Positions 23,151-32,675 of a DNA stretch of 50,817 nucleotides are shown piece after piece. Numbering within the stretch: the stretch's first letter is position 1; the number at the start of each line of letters is the position of its first letter. The DNA is from a virus. The stretch covers positions 1 through 50,817 of IMG/VR virus record IMGVR_UViG_3300021092_002161. The stretch is one strand, 5' to 3'. Made by a program: the position numbers and the translations under genes. A model generated the notes under the pieces. It did no database searches. It had not been told where the DNA came from and worked only from the letters and a program-made list of their open reading frames with translations.

Positions 23151-24947
23151 ATGGGAGCATTATTAGAATCAGGTCTTGTTGGTAACATAGGTTTGAAACA
23201 CCTTAAAGTTATCAAAGAAGATACAATTAACAAATGGGATAGATTAGGATTCCTAGACGGTCTTAAAGGACACGTTAAAGAGAACATGGCACAATTATAT
23301 GAAAATCAAGCATCTCACCTAATTAACGAAGCGGCTGCGACTGATAGCTCAGGTTCATTTGAAACTGTAGTTTTCCCAATCGTAAGACGCGTATTTTCTA
23401 AATTATTGGCTAATGATTTAGTATCAGTACAAGCAATGAACTTACCTATCGGTAAATTGTTCTACTTCGTACCTAAAATTCAAAGTTATCAAGCGGCAGG
23501 ATCAAACTCTATTGATCATTATCCACCAATCGGCGGACCAACTTCTCCAAATTCAGATCCTACTCAAGGGTACACTGACGGAAGTAAAAACCTTTATGAT
23601 AGATTTTACGAAGGAAATGAAGCCGGATTAGATCCTGCAGGTCTTTTCGATTATTCAAAAGGTTCTTATACTGCTATTACTTCAACCGCAGTACAAACAG
23701 TTGCATGGTCTAACGGTTCTTTAGTACAATCAGGATACACAACAGGTGAATATAGAAAAGTTCTTTTAGCACTTTCAGGATTTTCTTCAGCAGGTGCTGG
23801 AAAACTTATCGGACCTGATGGTCAAGAAATGGATAACGAAGCGTTCCTTTCAGACTTAACTATCAACGCTGTAAGTTCTGGGGCGTTCTCAGGAGCTGGT
23901 TCAGGTAACCTATTATTTAGAGTAGTAACTCAAAAATATGGTAAAGGTATCGTACAATATGGTTCTCAAGCAACTACAACATGGTCTTCAACAGGTAATG
24001 GAGGATCTTATGATGATATTTGTGACCAAGCAGGTATTATCTACTTAGAAGTTGATTTACAAGTTCCTTGTTCAATCGGAGCAAACTCTTTAGATGGTTA
24101 CTCAGGTTTAACTACAACTGTCGCTGGTACAACAACTGCAGGTTCTCAATTTGAAGCAACTTATAGAAGATACAAAGAATTGGAATTTGAAGACAAAATT
24201 GGTGAAGTTTCTTTTGACCTTGAGTCAGTTACTGTTTCTGTTACAGAAAGAAAACTAAGAGCGCAATGGTCACCTGAATTGGCACAAGACGTTTCTGCAT
24301 TCCATAACATCGACGCTGAGGCTGAATTAACAGCTTTATTGTCTGAACAAGTGGCAGCAGAAATCGATAGAGAAATCTTGAGAGACCTTAGAAAAGGAGC
24401 AGCTTGGAACCTAAGATGGGATTACAACGGATGGAAAAGAGGTACTGCTTCTAACCCATTAACTCAATACACACAAAAAGATTGGAATCAAACTTTGATT
24501 ACAGCAATCAACCAAATTTCAGCACAAATCCACAAGTCTACATTAAGAGGTGGAGCTAACTGGATTGTTGTTTCTTCTGAGATTTCTGCAATCTTTGATG
24601 ATTTAGAATACTTCCACGTATCTAACGCGTCTCCTGAGCAAGATCAATACAATATGGGTATTGAAAGAGTTGGTACATTGGCAGGAAGATACCAAGTGTA
24701 TAGAGACCCTTACTTCCCACCAAATACAGTATTGTTGGGTCACAAAGGTTCTTCATTGTTAGACACAGGGTACGTTTACGCACCGTATGTTCCTCTACAA
24801 TTGACACCTACTATGTATAACCCATTCAACTTCACGCCTATCAAAGGTATTATGACCAGATACGCTAAGAAGATGGTAAATAATCGCTTCTACGGACGAA
24901 TTACCGTTGATGGTGTTAGAACGTTTGATTTAAGAGAATTGAGATAA
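23151..24947 (+). CDS. Major capsid protein (gp23-like)
   Basis: The protein has 598 residues. The N-terminal part, including KWDRLGFLDGLKGHVKENMA, ends with HLINE-AAATDSSG, giving a predicted maturation cut after Glu60 by the (I/L)-x-E rule. T4-type features follow: FPIVRRVFSKLLANDLVSVQ, MNLPIGKLFY, and a C-terminal RYAKKMVNNRFYGRITV segment. An inserted Gly/Ser-rich region (about 90-330) is likely surface-exposed. Codons are less A+T-biased than in neighbouring genes, as expected for the most abundant protein. Confidence 0.95.
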   Translation: MGALLESGLVGNIGLKHLKVIKEDTINKWDRLGFLDGLKGHVKENMAQLYENQASHLINEAAATDSSGSFETVVFPIVRRVFSKLLANDLVSVQAMNLPIGKLFYFVPKIQSYQAAGSNSIDHYPPIGGPTSPNSDPTQGYTDGSKNLYDRFYEGNEAGLDPAGLFDYSKGSYTAITSTAVQTVAWSNGSLVQSGYTTGEYRKVLLALSGFSSAGAGKLIGPDGQEMDNEAFLSDLTINAVSSGAFSGAGSGNLLFRVVTQKYGKGIVQYGSQATTTWSSTGNGGSYDDICDQAGIIYLEVDLQVPCSIGANSLDGYSGLTTTVAGTTTAGSQFEATYRRYKELEFEDKIGEVSFDLESVTVSVTERKLRAQWSPELAQDVSAFHNIDAEAELTALLSEQVAAEIDREILRDLRKGAAWNLRWDYNGWKRGTASNPLTQYTQKDWNQTLITAINQISAQIHKSTLRGGANWIVVSSEISAIFDDLEYFHVSNASPEQDQYNMGIERVGTLAGRYQVYRDPYFPPNTVLLGHKGSSLLDTGYVYAPYVPLQLTPTMYNPFNFTPIKGIMTRYAKKMVNNRFYGRITVDGVRTFDLRELR

Positions 24948-24970
24948 TCAAAATCTTAAAATAACCTACA

Positions 24971-24999
24971 AAGGAGACAAGATATTGTCTCCTTTTTTA
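24971..24999 (+). terminator. Intrinsic terminator after the capsid gene
   Basis: AAGGAGACAA (24971-24980) and TTGTCTCCTT (24985-24994) form a perfect 10-bp stem with a GATA loop and a T run. Confidence 0.9.
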
Positions 25000-25036
25000 T
25001 TTTTTTATATTTACTATATGTTTTTTGGTAAAATGT

Positions 25037-25051
25037 ATTATATTTATAATT
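25037..25051 (+). promoter_or_regulatory. TATATTTATA-type element abutting the HNH gene
   Basis: ATTATATTTATAATT ends directly at the ATG at 25052. Any transcript starting at this element would be nearly leaderless. Confidence 0.35.
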
Positions 25052-25729
25052 ATGAAGAAAATAGAACTAATTAAAGAAGAAATAGATAAAATTTTAAAAA
25101 TGTATAATGAAGAATTATTTGGTTCTCACACTATTTCACAAAAAACGGGCATTAGTAAGCCAACAATCTTAAAGATTTTAAAAGAAAATGGTGTTATTAT
25201 GGGCCCATCAGGTAGAAGAAATATTGGGGGTAAAAAAGTTGCAGATAAAAAATGGAGGGACAAAAATAAAGATTATATGTGTAATAAATCCAAAAATTGG
25301 TACGAACAAAACAAAGAACACAGAAAACAATATTTAAAAGAATACCGTGAAAAAAACATAGACAAAATTCGTGAAACAAAAAAAAACTACGAAAAAATAC
25401 GTAAAGCGACTGATCCAATTTATAAACTAATATCCAACTTCAGAACGGCAATCTATCAAGTATTAAAAGAAAACAAAGTCCAAAAAAAAGGACACTATTT
25501 TGACATACTTAAATATTCGCCAGAAAACTTAGTAGGACATTTAGAAAGTAAATTTAAAGATAATATGACTTGGGACAATTATGGTGAATGGCACGTAGAC
25601 CATATAAAACCAATATCATCGTTTCAAATAACAGAAATTGGTGATAAAGAATTTATGTCTTGTTGGTCGTTAGACAACCTTCAACCATTGTGGAATAATG
25701 ATAATATCCGAAAATCAAATAAATTATAA
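25052..25729 (+). CDS. HNH endonuclease (homing-type)
   Basis: The protein has 225 residues from ATG 25052; a start nine codons upstream is possible. A helix-turn-helix-like segment (GSHTISQKTGISKPTILKIL) is followed by a Lys-rich linker and a C-terminal HNH domain: WHVDHIKPISSF, then CWSLDNLQPLW and NDNIRKSNK. The second and third motifs fit His/Asn metal binding. It is free-standing and sits right behind the capsid terminator, a typical landing place for phage homing endonucleases. Confidence 0.88.
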   Translation: MKKIELIKEEIDKILKMYNEELFGSHTISQKTGISKPTILKILKENGVIMGPSGRRNIGGKKVADKKWRDKNKDYMCNKSKNWYEQNKEHRKQYLKEYREKNIDKIRETKKNYEKIRKATDPIYKLISNFRTAIYQVLKENKVQKKGHYFDILKYSPENLVGHLESKFKDNMTWDNYGEWHVDHIKPISSFQITEIGDKEFMSCWSLDNLQPLWNNDNIRKSNKL

Positions 25730-25743
25730 TAAAATTAATGTGA

Positions 25744-26202
25744 ATGAATAGATGGGATATGTTTGAAAGGTTGTTTACATCGGTAATTGCGGTAGCTCAA
25801 CCTTTCATCATTTATTTCCTATACGGTGACAATCAAGCAATATCTAGAGTATGGGACACACCATTACAACCTTTATTTATTATCACAAACGCACTTGTTA
25901 GTTTTTTCTTTTTCAAATTACCAAAATGGAGAATACCCGCAACACTACTACTTCTTTTAACTTCTTTTTCTGTTACTGACCATTTTATATTACATAATAT
26001 TTTTGCAATACTATTTTTTATTTTCTCTGCAGTTTCTTTATGGAGTATAAAAAAGTTTAGATATTATTTTTTTATATTTTTAATGTCTGCAATTTTTTTA
26101 TTTGACGGATTATTTTGGGCTGAGACTTGTGGTATAATATCATTAGTATTTTATCATACACATTTGACCATATATAGATATTTATTAGAAAAAAAAAGAT
26201 GA
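25744..26202 (+). CDS. Multi-pass membrane protein of unknown function
   Basis: The protein has 152 residues with about five hydrophobic segments (VIAVAQPFIIYFLYG, LFIITNALVSFFFF, IPATLLLLLTSFSV, IFAILFFIFSAVSLW, IFLMSAIFLFDGLFW) and a basic C-terminus. It overlaps the following gene by 4 nt. It could act in the host inner membrane during infection, for example in lysis control or superinfection exclusion, but nothing identifies a family. Confidence 0.6.
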   Translation: MNRWDMFERLFTSVIAVAQPFIIYFLYGDNQAISRVWDTPLQPLFIITNALVSFFFFKLPKWRIPATLLLLLTSFSVTDHFILHNIFAILFFIFSAVSLWSIKKFRYYFFIFLMSAIFLFDGLFWAETCGIISLVFYHTHLTIYRYLLEKKR

Positions 26203-26909
26203 ACGTCAATAGAATAGTTAAAGGTATAATAAATGAATTAACCTCATCAAGGTATGGTGGTTATTATAATGGACCACTAACTATGGGTGAAGTTTATTGG
26301 GACAAAGAAGAGTTGGGTCCATTTACTAAAAAAGTTTCAGATTTTTTTAATTCGGATTTAGAGTATGATAGTTATGACGGTGCAATGGATTCACATAAAA
26401 AAAACTCTAAAAAATTAGAGTCAAAATCACGTAAAATTTCAAAATACAATAAAACACACAAACAACTTAGTGACGAAGAAGGCGGAATAGTCAATCAAAC
26501 ACCGGGTAAGGGTAAAAGAATTGTTCCGGTTAACGAATGGGTTAATTTAAACAACATACCATTAAATGAAGATTTGGCCGTTTGGTTTGGTAAAAAGAAA
26601 AAACCCAAAGGTTCAAAACAACCAAAAGGACCTTGGGTTGATATTTGTAGAAAAGTTGACGGTAAACATCCACCTTGTGGTAGGTCTGACGCGAGTACTG
26701 GATCATATCCTAAATGTAGAGCGGCAGGAGTTGCCAGTAAAATGTCTGATTCACAAAAAAGATCGGCTTGTCAACAAAAAAGAAGAGCGGAAAAAAAAGA
26801 TACACAATCAGGAAAAGGACAAAAACCTGTGATGACATCTTACAAACCGAAAAAGACCCAAAAAGAATCCATAGATATTATTGTAAGAAATATTTTATCA
26901 AGTCTTTAA
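26199..26909 (+). CDS. Basic Cys-motif protein with a short packaging-type leader
   Basis: The protein has 236 residues. The start MNVNRIVKGIINEL matches the last part of the class A leader (R-I-V-(R/K)-x-(V/I)-I-x-E). The core (PWVDICRKVDGKHPPCGRSD, SYPKCRAAGVASKMS, SACQQKRRAEKK) is a Cys-containing basic domain I recall as common in T4-like phages, function unknown. The C-terminus is strongly basic and ends NILSSL, echoing the class B leader. Its gene ends tail-to-tail with a second Cys-motif gene. DNA association inside the head is plausible. Confidence 0.6.
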   Translation: MNVNRIVKGIINELTSSRYGGYYNGPLTMGEVYWDKEELGPFTKKVSDFFNSDLEYDSYDGAMDSHKKNSKKLESKSRKISKYNKTHKQLSDEEGGIVNQTPGKGKRIVPVNEWVNLNNIPLNEDLAVWFGKKKKPKGSKQPKGPWVDICRKVDGKHPPCGRSDASTGSYPKCRAAGVASKMSDSQKRSACQQKRRAEKKDTQSGKGQKPVMTSYKPKKTQKESIDIIVRNILSSL

Positions 26910-27361
26910 CAATAAGCCCCTGAACAATGTTTTTTACCATCTAAACCTTTAATTTTTCCTTTACATACTTGAACGGCATAACCATTTGCATAGGCGCTCG
27001 GGTACACATCAAATTTTGCTTTAGCTGCCGATTTACCTCTAGCACAAAGTTTAGTTCCTGTTTTTTTACGACCTTCTTCAATCATGTCCTCATCTTCCTC
27101 TTCTTCGTATTCATTTTCACCTTCTATTTCGTTTTTTAAAAAATCGAAAACTTGATCCATATTATTTTTTGCTTCAGCAATATGGTCTTGCGCCCAATCA
27201 TGACCATCATCTAAAATAGATTCAATTTCATCTTGATCCATGTCCAATAACATCTCACACTGCCTTTTAATTTGTTCTAAATTTGAAAAGAACATGTATC
27301 TACTTGAGTGTTTTTTTTCTTCTTCTCTTAGCACTTTTCTAATAATTTGATTTATATTCAT
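26906..27361 (-). CDS. Acidic protein with a C-terminal Cys motif and leader-like start
   Basis: The protein has 151 residues. It starts MNINQIIRKVLREEEKK, similar to the leader end in the convergent gene (N-x-I-x-x-x-(I/L)-x-E). A helical acidic middle (DDGHDWAQDHIAEAKNNMD) leads to a Glu-rich stretch. The C-terminal domain (KLCARGKSAAKAKFDVYPSA, then YAVQVCKGKIKG) is a pattern I recall from many T4-like phage proteins of unknown role. It overlaps the convergent gene by 4 nt. Confidence 0.6.
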   Translation of the reverse strand: MNINQIIRKVLREEEKKHSSRYMFFSNLEQIKRQCEMLLDMDQDEIESILDDGHDWAQDHIAEAKNNMDQVFDFLKNEIEGENEYEEEEDEDMIEEGRKKTGTKLCARGKSAAKAKFDVYPSAYANGYAVQVCKGKIKGLDGKKHCSGAYC

Positions 27362-27362
27362 A

Positions 27363-28844
27363 TCACATTTTATTTACTATTTGGAACTGAAGTTCCCTTT
27401 TATATGTATCCACATTTTTATCTGTGTTAACTTTAATATCCACATAATACTCGTTTGGTATTTTATCTCTCGTGTCAAATACAAAATAATACCCGTCAGG
27501 TGTTTTATTAACCTTTGTCCATTCTTGAACTTGTACTTCGGTATTTGCGCCTTCTTTGACGTATATACGATAATAAACGTCAACACTTTCTAAAACTTGA
27601 GATGAGGTGTAGGCCTGTTTAATAGTCAAATTAACTTTTCTAATATCGGTATTTAATACTTTTTCATTTTGTTTAATCCCACCTACATTGAACCCGAATA
27701 TTTTAGGTTTACTCGTTGTAGTCCCTATCTGGTAATTACCGTTTGTTTTCAAAACTGCAAATTCATTTTCTACATCATCCAATGATGTACCGTTAATTGA
27801 TAACCCTCCCCAAACGTCATTAAACAAACAAGGAATACTATCTGAAGTTAAATTATTAACATTAACTTTGTATACTCCTTTTGTGACTAAACATGTGGTA
27901 AGTGCGGTAAATCCACTAATCTCATCACCATTAGAATCTAATATATCTACTGTGGGTAATGAGTCCAAATTTATTGGATTTCCGTTTTCATAAACGTATA
28001 AATATAAATTATTATTTGAATTGGCGTAAAAACTATTTCTATCATCATTTATATAATCATCATATGTTGTTTCTAAAAAGGGTTCATAAAATGTTTGGGT
28101 GTGAGGAGAGAAAAAACCAACAGAGTAATTTTCTGTTAGACCTGAAATATTTTCAACTTCAGGATAAAATGCAATACCCCATCCTGTAACCCCCGTAGTA
28201 CCACCACTTAATATTGAATTTATTTCATTTGTCATATCGAACTCAATATCTTCATCACCAAATTCAAAATGTTGTGTATCTACAATTGTAAGTGCCGAGT
28301 AATTAACACCACTCCCTGTTACGGAATTTTCATTATTATAAATACCGTTAGTTGACCACCCACTTATTGTTGTTCTTTCAAACCAGTTTGAAGGTCTTTG
28401 GGAAAAAGATCTATCATTCAAGTTAGTTACACCGAAATCATAATAATCGTAACCAACACCCGAATCCCAATTTTGTGGATTTCCTGTCGATCCTGAAGTT
28501 TTAGGTATTCTAAATAAAATTAAATCAAATGAAGTTGCTCTTCTTCTTCCTTGTGAAGTTTTATCATTGAATAACTCTTTATCAAAAAAAGAAGTATTTT
28601 TCATTTTTAAAGAGTGAGTTAAACCACTATAACCATTACAACTAAGGGATATTGTATTGTCTGTTATTTTTTCATTCAAAATTGTTAAATCAATATTGAA
28701 AATATAACGACTATACCCCAAAGGAACTGCAACGTTATCAACCCTACCATAAAATAATTCAACAATGGGATTTCTTCCCGTGTTAGTGTAGGAATTGTCT
28801 ATTAATGTGTTAGATTTATTAAAATAGGATCTATGTATTGACAT
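27363..28844 (-). CDS. Putative virion structural protein (tail or baseplate)
   Basis: The protein has 493 residues, Asn/Ser/Thr/Gly-rich and beta-sheet-like throughout (NENSVTGSGVNYSALTIVDT; FDTRDKIPNEYYVDIKVNTD). This is the composition of tail or baseplate periphery proteins. It is the last gene of the baseplate run, one base upstream of the acidic Cys protein, and a late-type element precedes it. No specific family is recognised. Confidence 0.6.
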   Translation of the reverse strand: MSIHRSYFNKSNTLIDNSYTNTGRNPIVELFYGRVDNVAVPLGYSRYIFNIDLTILNEKITDNTISLSCNGYSGLTHSLKMKNTSFFDKELFNDKTSQGRRRATSFDLILFRIPKTSGSTGNPQNWDSGVGYDYYDFGVTNLNDRSFSQRPSNWFERTTISGWSTNGIYNNENSVTGSGVNYSALTIVDTQHFEFGDEDIEFDMTNEINSILSGGTTGVTGWGIAFYPEVENISGLTENYSVGFFSPHTQTFYEPFLETTYDDYINDDRNSFYANSNNNLYLYVYENGNPINLDSLPTVDILDSNGDEISGFTALTTCLVTKGVYKVNVNNLTSDSIPCLFNDVWGGLSINGTSLDDVENEFAVLKTNGNYQIGTTTSKPKIFGFNVGGIKQNEKVLNTDIRKVNLTIKQAYTSSQVLESVDVYYRIYVKEGANTEVQVQEWTKVNKTPDGYYFVFDTRDKIPNEYYVDIKVNTDKNVDTYKRELQFQIVNKM

Positions 28845-28855
28845 TCAAGTATTTT

Positions 28856-28866
28856 TATTATAAATA
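28856..28866 (-). promoter_or_regulatory. Putative late promoter element (minus strand)
   Basis: TATTTATAATA reads on the minus strand 11 nt before the start at 28844, the same class and orientation as the plus-strand elements. Confidence 0.4.
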
Positions 28867-28867
28867 C

Positions 28868-30445
28868 TTAGTTAATCCGAATATTACTATTTAAAACTTT
28901 TTGATATGCTTCTTGCATTTTTTTTAATACATCATCTGTTGAAATACTTGAAGACCTACATATAGGACTTGGTGGTAACATCGGATATGGGTGATCGTGA
29001 GTTATTAAAAAGTTTACAATTAATTGTAATAGTTCCATCAATTCCTCACCCCTAACTGTTGATGATGTATTTGGTGAAATTATATCATTAAAAGTATTAC
29101 CCGTTATTCCATAAATCGTACCATTCAAATTTATCGGGTCTTTACCTGGTATTGTACTTTTATGACTCAATAAAAATAATTGGTCTGCACCTAAAGTAGC
29201 TACCGTATTATCTCCTTTTACCACCGTGGCGGGTACTACAATTTCTTGTACTTTATTAAAAGGCTCAGGTTGTTTGAAATTTTTATAAACATCACCATAA
29301 CCGGGTGTTAAATCTGTTGCTGTTACAATTGTTGAGTTTATTAATCTCGACATATTATCAACAGATATTAAATCAATATTACCCGATAGATTTGATAATA
29401 CATTTCTTATTTGTTCACCAGGTCTATAATAAAAAGGAAATTGTTGATCTTTTTGTATATTACAAAAAGTAGGATCATCGTGAAACTTTCTTACTGTACC
29501 AACTATTAATTGAACAAATTCTTCAAATGTTTTTGCTTGTATGTTCAAATTATATACAATACCATATGTGCTTTGTCCCGATAATTTGGTGTCATAATCG
29601 AAAAAACCAACTTGAGTCTCAAAAGAGTTGTTTGAGGGTAATTGAATTATTCTAACTCCTCCACTGAAAACATCTACTTGGGTGTTCATGGTTGTACAAT
29701 AATATTCTATTAAAAATTTTAATTGATCTTTTCTATCTACCAATTTAGTAAAAGATTGTGGTTCTCCGTATTTTACTGTGTCGGTTAATTTAGAAAGTTG
29801 TAAAAACGCTCTGTTATTATTAATTACAGGTATTTCACCCCTCTGATAATCAAAATGTTTACCAGACCTTAATAATACATCATTTTGTTTGATTATTAAA
29901 TCAGAATTACCCCTACCATTTATTGATATATCTATTGGTTCAGAAAATACACCAGACTTAGATGGGTCTTTATAAGTTCCGTCAATGTTTTTAATATTTG
30001 GGACACTTATTGGTGAATTTTCATATCCGTCATCTAAATGTATTTTTGATGATCTAAAATCTTCACCTCCGATATACAAAGGGGAAGAGAAAGGTGCAGA
30101 CATGTAAAACTTATTTCTACCCGTTGTTCTTTTTCTATCAAAGTAAAAAATCATCACCCTATCTCCTGGTTTTGGTACTTGATTGATAAAATAAGGTAAA
30201 AACGGTAAATGAACCCAAGGATCTTTAGGTGACCAATTCCCAATTGTTTCCTTATCGGAATCAGGTTCCCATCCACTTTTTTTTGCAGACTTTTCTATTT
30301 GTTCAATATTTTTTAGATTGATTGGTTTTATCCTTGCTCTACCTAACATTAAAGGGTCTTCATTATTAACACAAACCCCCCAGTAGAAGTTTTGTGTCAT
30401 ATCTTGTGAAAACGAATCTGTGGTTTGTATTTCTCCTTTAGACAT
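28868..30445 (-). CDS. Baseplate hub/spike protein with gp5-like OB domain
   Basis: The protein has 525 residues. The N-terminal region (WGVCVNNEDPLMLGRARIKP..., then DPWVHLPFLP, PKPGDRVMIFY) has the layout of a gp5/VgrG OB fold. A late HDHPYPMLPPSP motif and a short helical tail close it. No lysozyme domain is visible, unlike T4 gp5. It would form or support the membrane-piercing hub. It overlaps the next small gene by 8 nt. Confidence 0.7.
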   Translation of the reverse strand: MSKGEIQTTDSFSQDMTQNFYWGVCVNNEDPLMLGRARIKPINLKNIEQIEKSAKKSGWEPDSDKETIGNWSPKDPWVHLPFLPYFINQVPKPGDRVMIFYFDRKRTTGRNKFYMSAPFSSPLYIGGEDFRSSKIHLDDGYENSPISVPNIKNIDGTYKDPSKSGVFSEPIDISINGRGNSDLIIKQNDVLLRSGKHFDYQRGEIPVINNNRAFLQLSKLTDTVKYGEPQSFTKLVDRKDQLKFLIEYYCTTMNTQVDVFSGGVRIIQLPSNNSFETQVGFFDYDTKLSGQSTYGIVYNLNIQAKTFEEFVQLIVGTVRKFHDDPTFCNIQKDQQFPFYYRPGEQIRNVLSNLSGNIDLISVDNMSRLINSTIVTATDLTPGYGDVYKNFKQPEPFNKVQEIVVPATVVKGDNTVATLGADQLFLLSHKSTIPGKDPINLNGTIYGITGNTFNDIISPNTSSTVRGEELMELLQLIVNFLITHDHPYPMLPPSPICRSSSISTDDVLKKMQEAYQKVLNSNIRIN

Positions 30446-30641
30446 TTTTTGTTCTATTATTTATTTCATCCAATAATTTATTATAACTACTTTCTGTCGA
30501 ATCTAAATGGTGTGTTAATTTCATAATTAAAGATTTAGTCTTTTCGAAGTCTTCAGATAGAAATTTTAAAGCACTCGTTAAATCTTTATTAGATTTATTT
30601 TTATAATTTTTTATAATCTCAATTAGTTCTTTCGTTTTCAT
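30438..30641 (-). CDS. Small helical protein in the baseplate operon
   Basis: The protein has 67 residues from ATG 30641 (MKTKELIEIIKNYKNKSNKD); a longer open frame into the upstream gene is less likely. It is entirely charged helix with coiled-coil character. The position between two baseplate genes suggests an assembly chaperone or small structural part. Function unknown. Confidence 0.55.
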   Translation of the reverse strand: MKTKELIEIIKNYKNKSNKDLTSALKFLSEDFEKTKSLIMKLTHHLDSTESSYNKLLDEINNRTKNV

Positions 30642-30642
30642 A

Positions 30643-32673
30643 TTAATAAGATTTTCCCCATCCTTTTGTTGGTTGGGTAGTCCCCGGTCCGGCACCAAAT
30701 GGTGGTACAATTACTTTCAATGGCGGTATTAGAATTTCAGTTCTACCATTTTGTTTATTTTCTTTACTTTGTCCCTTTATTTTAGATTTAGTAAACAAAT
30801 TCATTAAATTTGGTGTTCCGTCAGGATTATCGTCTGTTGGTAATCCTGCGTTTTGTAAATTCTCTATTACATTAGCATAACTTCTTGTGTCAGACGCTCC
30901 ACCCAAAAATTGTGCACCAGCTAGTGCAAATAACGGTAACCCTAAATTAAACTGACTGAGACCCAAATTTAGTAATTTTAATAATTCATCTAAAACACTT
31001 TTACAGTTTCTGTAATCAATCACTGCCTGACCAACAACAAAAAGAATGTAAACTATATTTGCATACATTGAAAGTTGTGTATCTTTTGCTTCTTTTGCAA
31101 TATCTAAAAGGATACTCTCAACTAAAAGTTTAATATTTTTCTTAACTAAAGAAAAAATTTGTTCTATGAAAATGGCAATAACTCTTCTTATAAAACATAG
31201 AAGAAATTTTTTAAATTTTTTAAAAAAATCAGTTACGTCCTCAAATAATTCGTTTAAAAATGCAGAACCATTAGAAATTATCGCCTTTATCATTATTATA
31301 AACCCTAACATTACTTTTGGTGTTAAAATTGCTTTAACTAAATTTGCCGGTAAGTTCAAAAGAAATTCTAATAATAATGATTCGTTAATATCTATATTTG
31401 GTCCTAAAAGTTGTTGCCATTTTGGATCTTCAGAGATGGAATCAATACCTTCAAAGAATTTATTTATTTTTTCTTGTGCCTTATTTTCTTTAATTACGTC
31501 GTCTAAAATTTGTGTGGTTGCCTGTACATTGACAGGTAAATTAACCTCATCGCAATCTTTAAATGTTACTAAACCATTAACTTTTAGTTCTGTTTTAAAA
31601 TCAATTTCTAATAAATCTTGTGGCGAAAGCTCAAAAAAAGAATCATCGATTAAATCCAAATCACTTAATTTACCACTACCAGATATATCTATTTTTTTTG
31701 ACGGATCAGAACAAATACCCATTAATCTTTTAACAAATTTTATAAATTTTTCAAGATCACTTAATTCATCTGCTGGTGTGTTTAACCCTATTTGTATTGC
31801 TCCCATAAGTTGGGACATAATGGATTGTATTAATCCGTTTAAATCAAATATTTCAATACTACCAAAATAATCTCTTAAAAAATCACTAATTTTTGTTCGA
31901 TTTAATGATTGATTTAATAATGTTATTTTAAAATAATCATCATATTCTGTTAAGTTAGTAGTCGGGTTTGTATATTGGTTTACATATTGTATGTCAAAAA
32001 GTTGAGCCCCTGATGATCCAATATATGATTGTCCATACTGTTGTTGAAATGATTGTGGAGAAATTAATCTATTATAAAGTTCTCTATTCATTGAATAAGG
32101 AACTTGACCATTTTGAGTGGTTTCAAACTCATACATATATTTACCATATTGATCATCAGGAGAAATCTTTAAAATTTTAAACAAGTCTAAATGTTTTAAT
32201 TTTATATAGATGGGTATATTTACCATATCTTGGTACGATTGTTCTTCAGAACAACCAATAGTGTCAGTAATACATTCTATAAAAATATCAGTGAATTTTG
32301 CTTTAGTATTTTCTACCGCCAATAAAAAAATATTACCTAAAATTTTACTTGTCTTTAGGTTTCCTATTCTTCCTGATTTATTTTTGGATTTTTTTCTTGA
32401 ATTTTCTCCTGACTTTTCTCCATAACCTATAGTTGTTTTATATAAATCAATTAATGATTCATAAAGACCTGGTTCTTCAGAACTTCTTTTTTTATTTTTA
32501 TTTTTTTGTAAATCTTTTAATTTTTTCTTAACGTCTTTACTGGTCAATGTATTTTTTTCTTTTGTTTGATCCTTCTTTCTTTTTTTTTCTGATTGATTAT
32601 TTTGCACAACGGTTTTGTAAGCGGAAACCTTACTTTTTATGTTATCTAAATCATTTTTATTATCCAATCCCAT
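30643..32673 (-). CDS. Large putative baseplate protein
   Basis: The protein has 676 residues. A Lys/Ser-rich N-terminus (about 1-110) leads to a folded region with ILGNIFLLAVENTKAKFTDI and IKLKHLDLFKILKISPDDQY. Hydrophobic helical stretches lie near residues 430-600 (MLGFIIMIKAIISNGSAFLN; SMYANIVYILFVVGQAVIDY). It has a Gly/Pro-rich end (VPPFGAGPGTTQPTKGWG). It sits among hub genes and is probably a structural or hub-associated protein. The hydrophobic stretches could instead be membrane-active. No exact T4 counterpart is recognised. Confidence 0.55.
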   Translation of the reverse strand: MGLDNKNDLDNIKSKVSAYKTVVQNNQSEKKRKKDQTKEKNTLTSKDVKKKLKDLQKNKNKKRSSEEPGLYESLIDLYKTTIGYGEKSGENSRKKSKNKSGRIGNLKTSKILGNIFLLAVENTKAKFTDIFIECITDTIGCSEEQSYQDMVNIPIYIKLKHLDLFKILKISPDDQYGKYMYEFETTQNGQVPYSMNRELYNRLISPQSFQQQYGQSYIGSSGAQLFDIQYVNQYTNPTTNLTEYDDYFKITLLNQSLNRTKISDFLRDYFGSIEIFDLNGLIQSIMSQLMGAIQIGLNTPADELSDLEKFIKFVKRLMGICSDPSKKIDISGSGKLSDLDLIDDSFFELSPQDLLEIDFKTELKVNGLVTFKDCDEVNLPVNVQATTQILDDVIKENKAQEKINKFFEGIDSISEDPKWQQLLGPNIDINESLLLEFLLNLPANLVKAILTPKVMLGFIIMIKAIISNGSAFLNELFEDVTDFFKKFKKFLLCFIRRVIAIFIEQIFSLVKKNIKLLVESILLDIAKEAKDTQLSMYANIVYILFVVGQAVIDYRNCKSVLDELLKLLNLGLSQFNLGLPLFALAGAQFLGGASDTRSYANVIENLQNAGLPTDDNPDGTPNLMNLFTKSKIKGQSKENKQNGRTEILIPPLKVIVPPFGAGPGTTQPTKGWGKSY

Positions 32674-32675
32674 AA

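Noticed and set aside
31166-31870. 234-codon plus-strand frame antisense to the large baseplate gene
   Set aside because: It has no promoter element and a Ser/Asn/Ile-rich product, and the opposite strand encodes a coherent operon gene.
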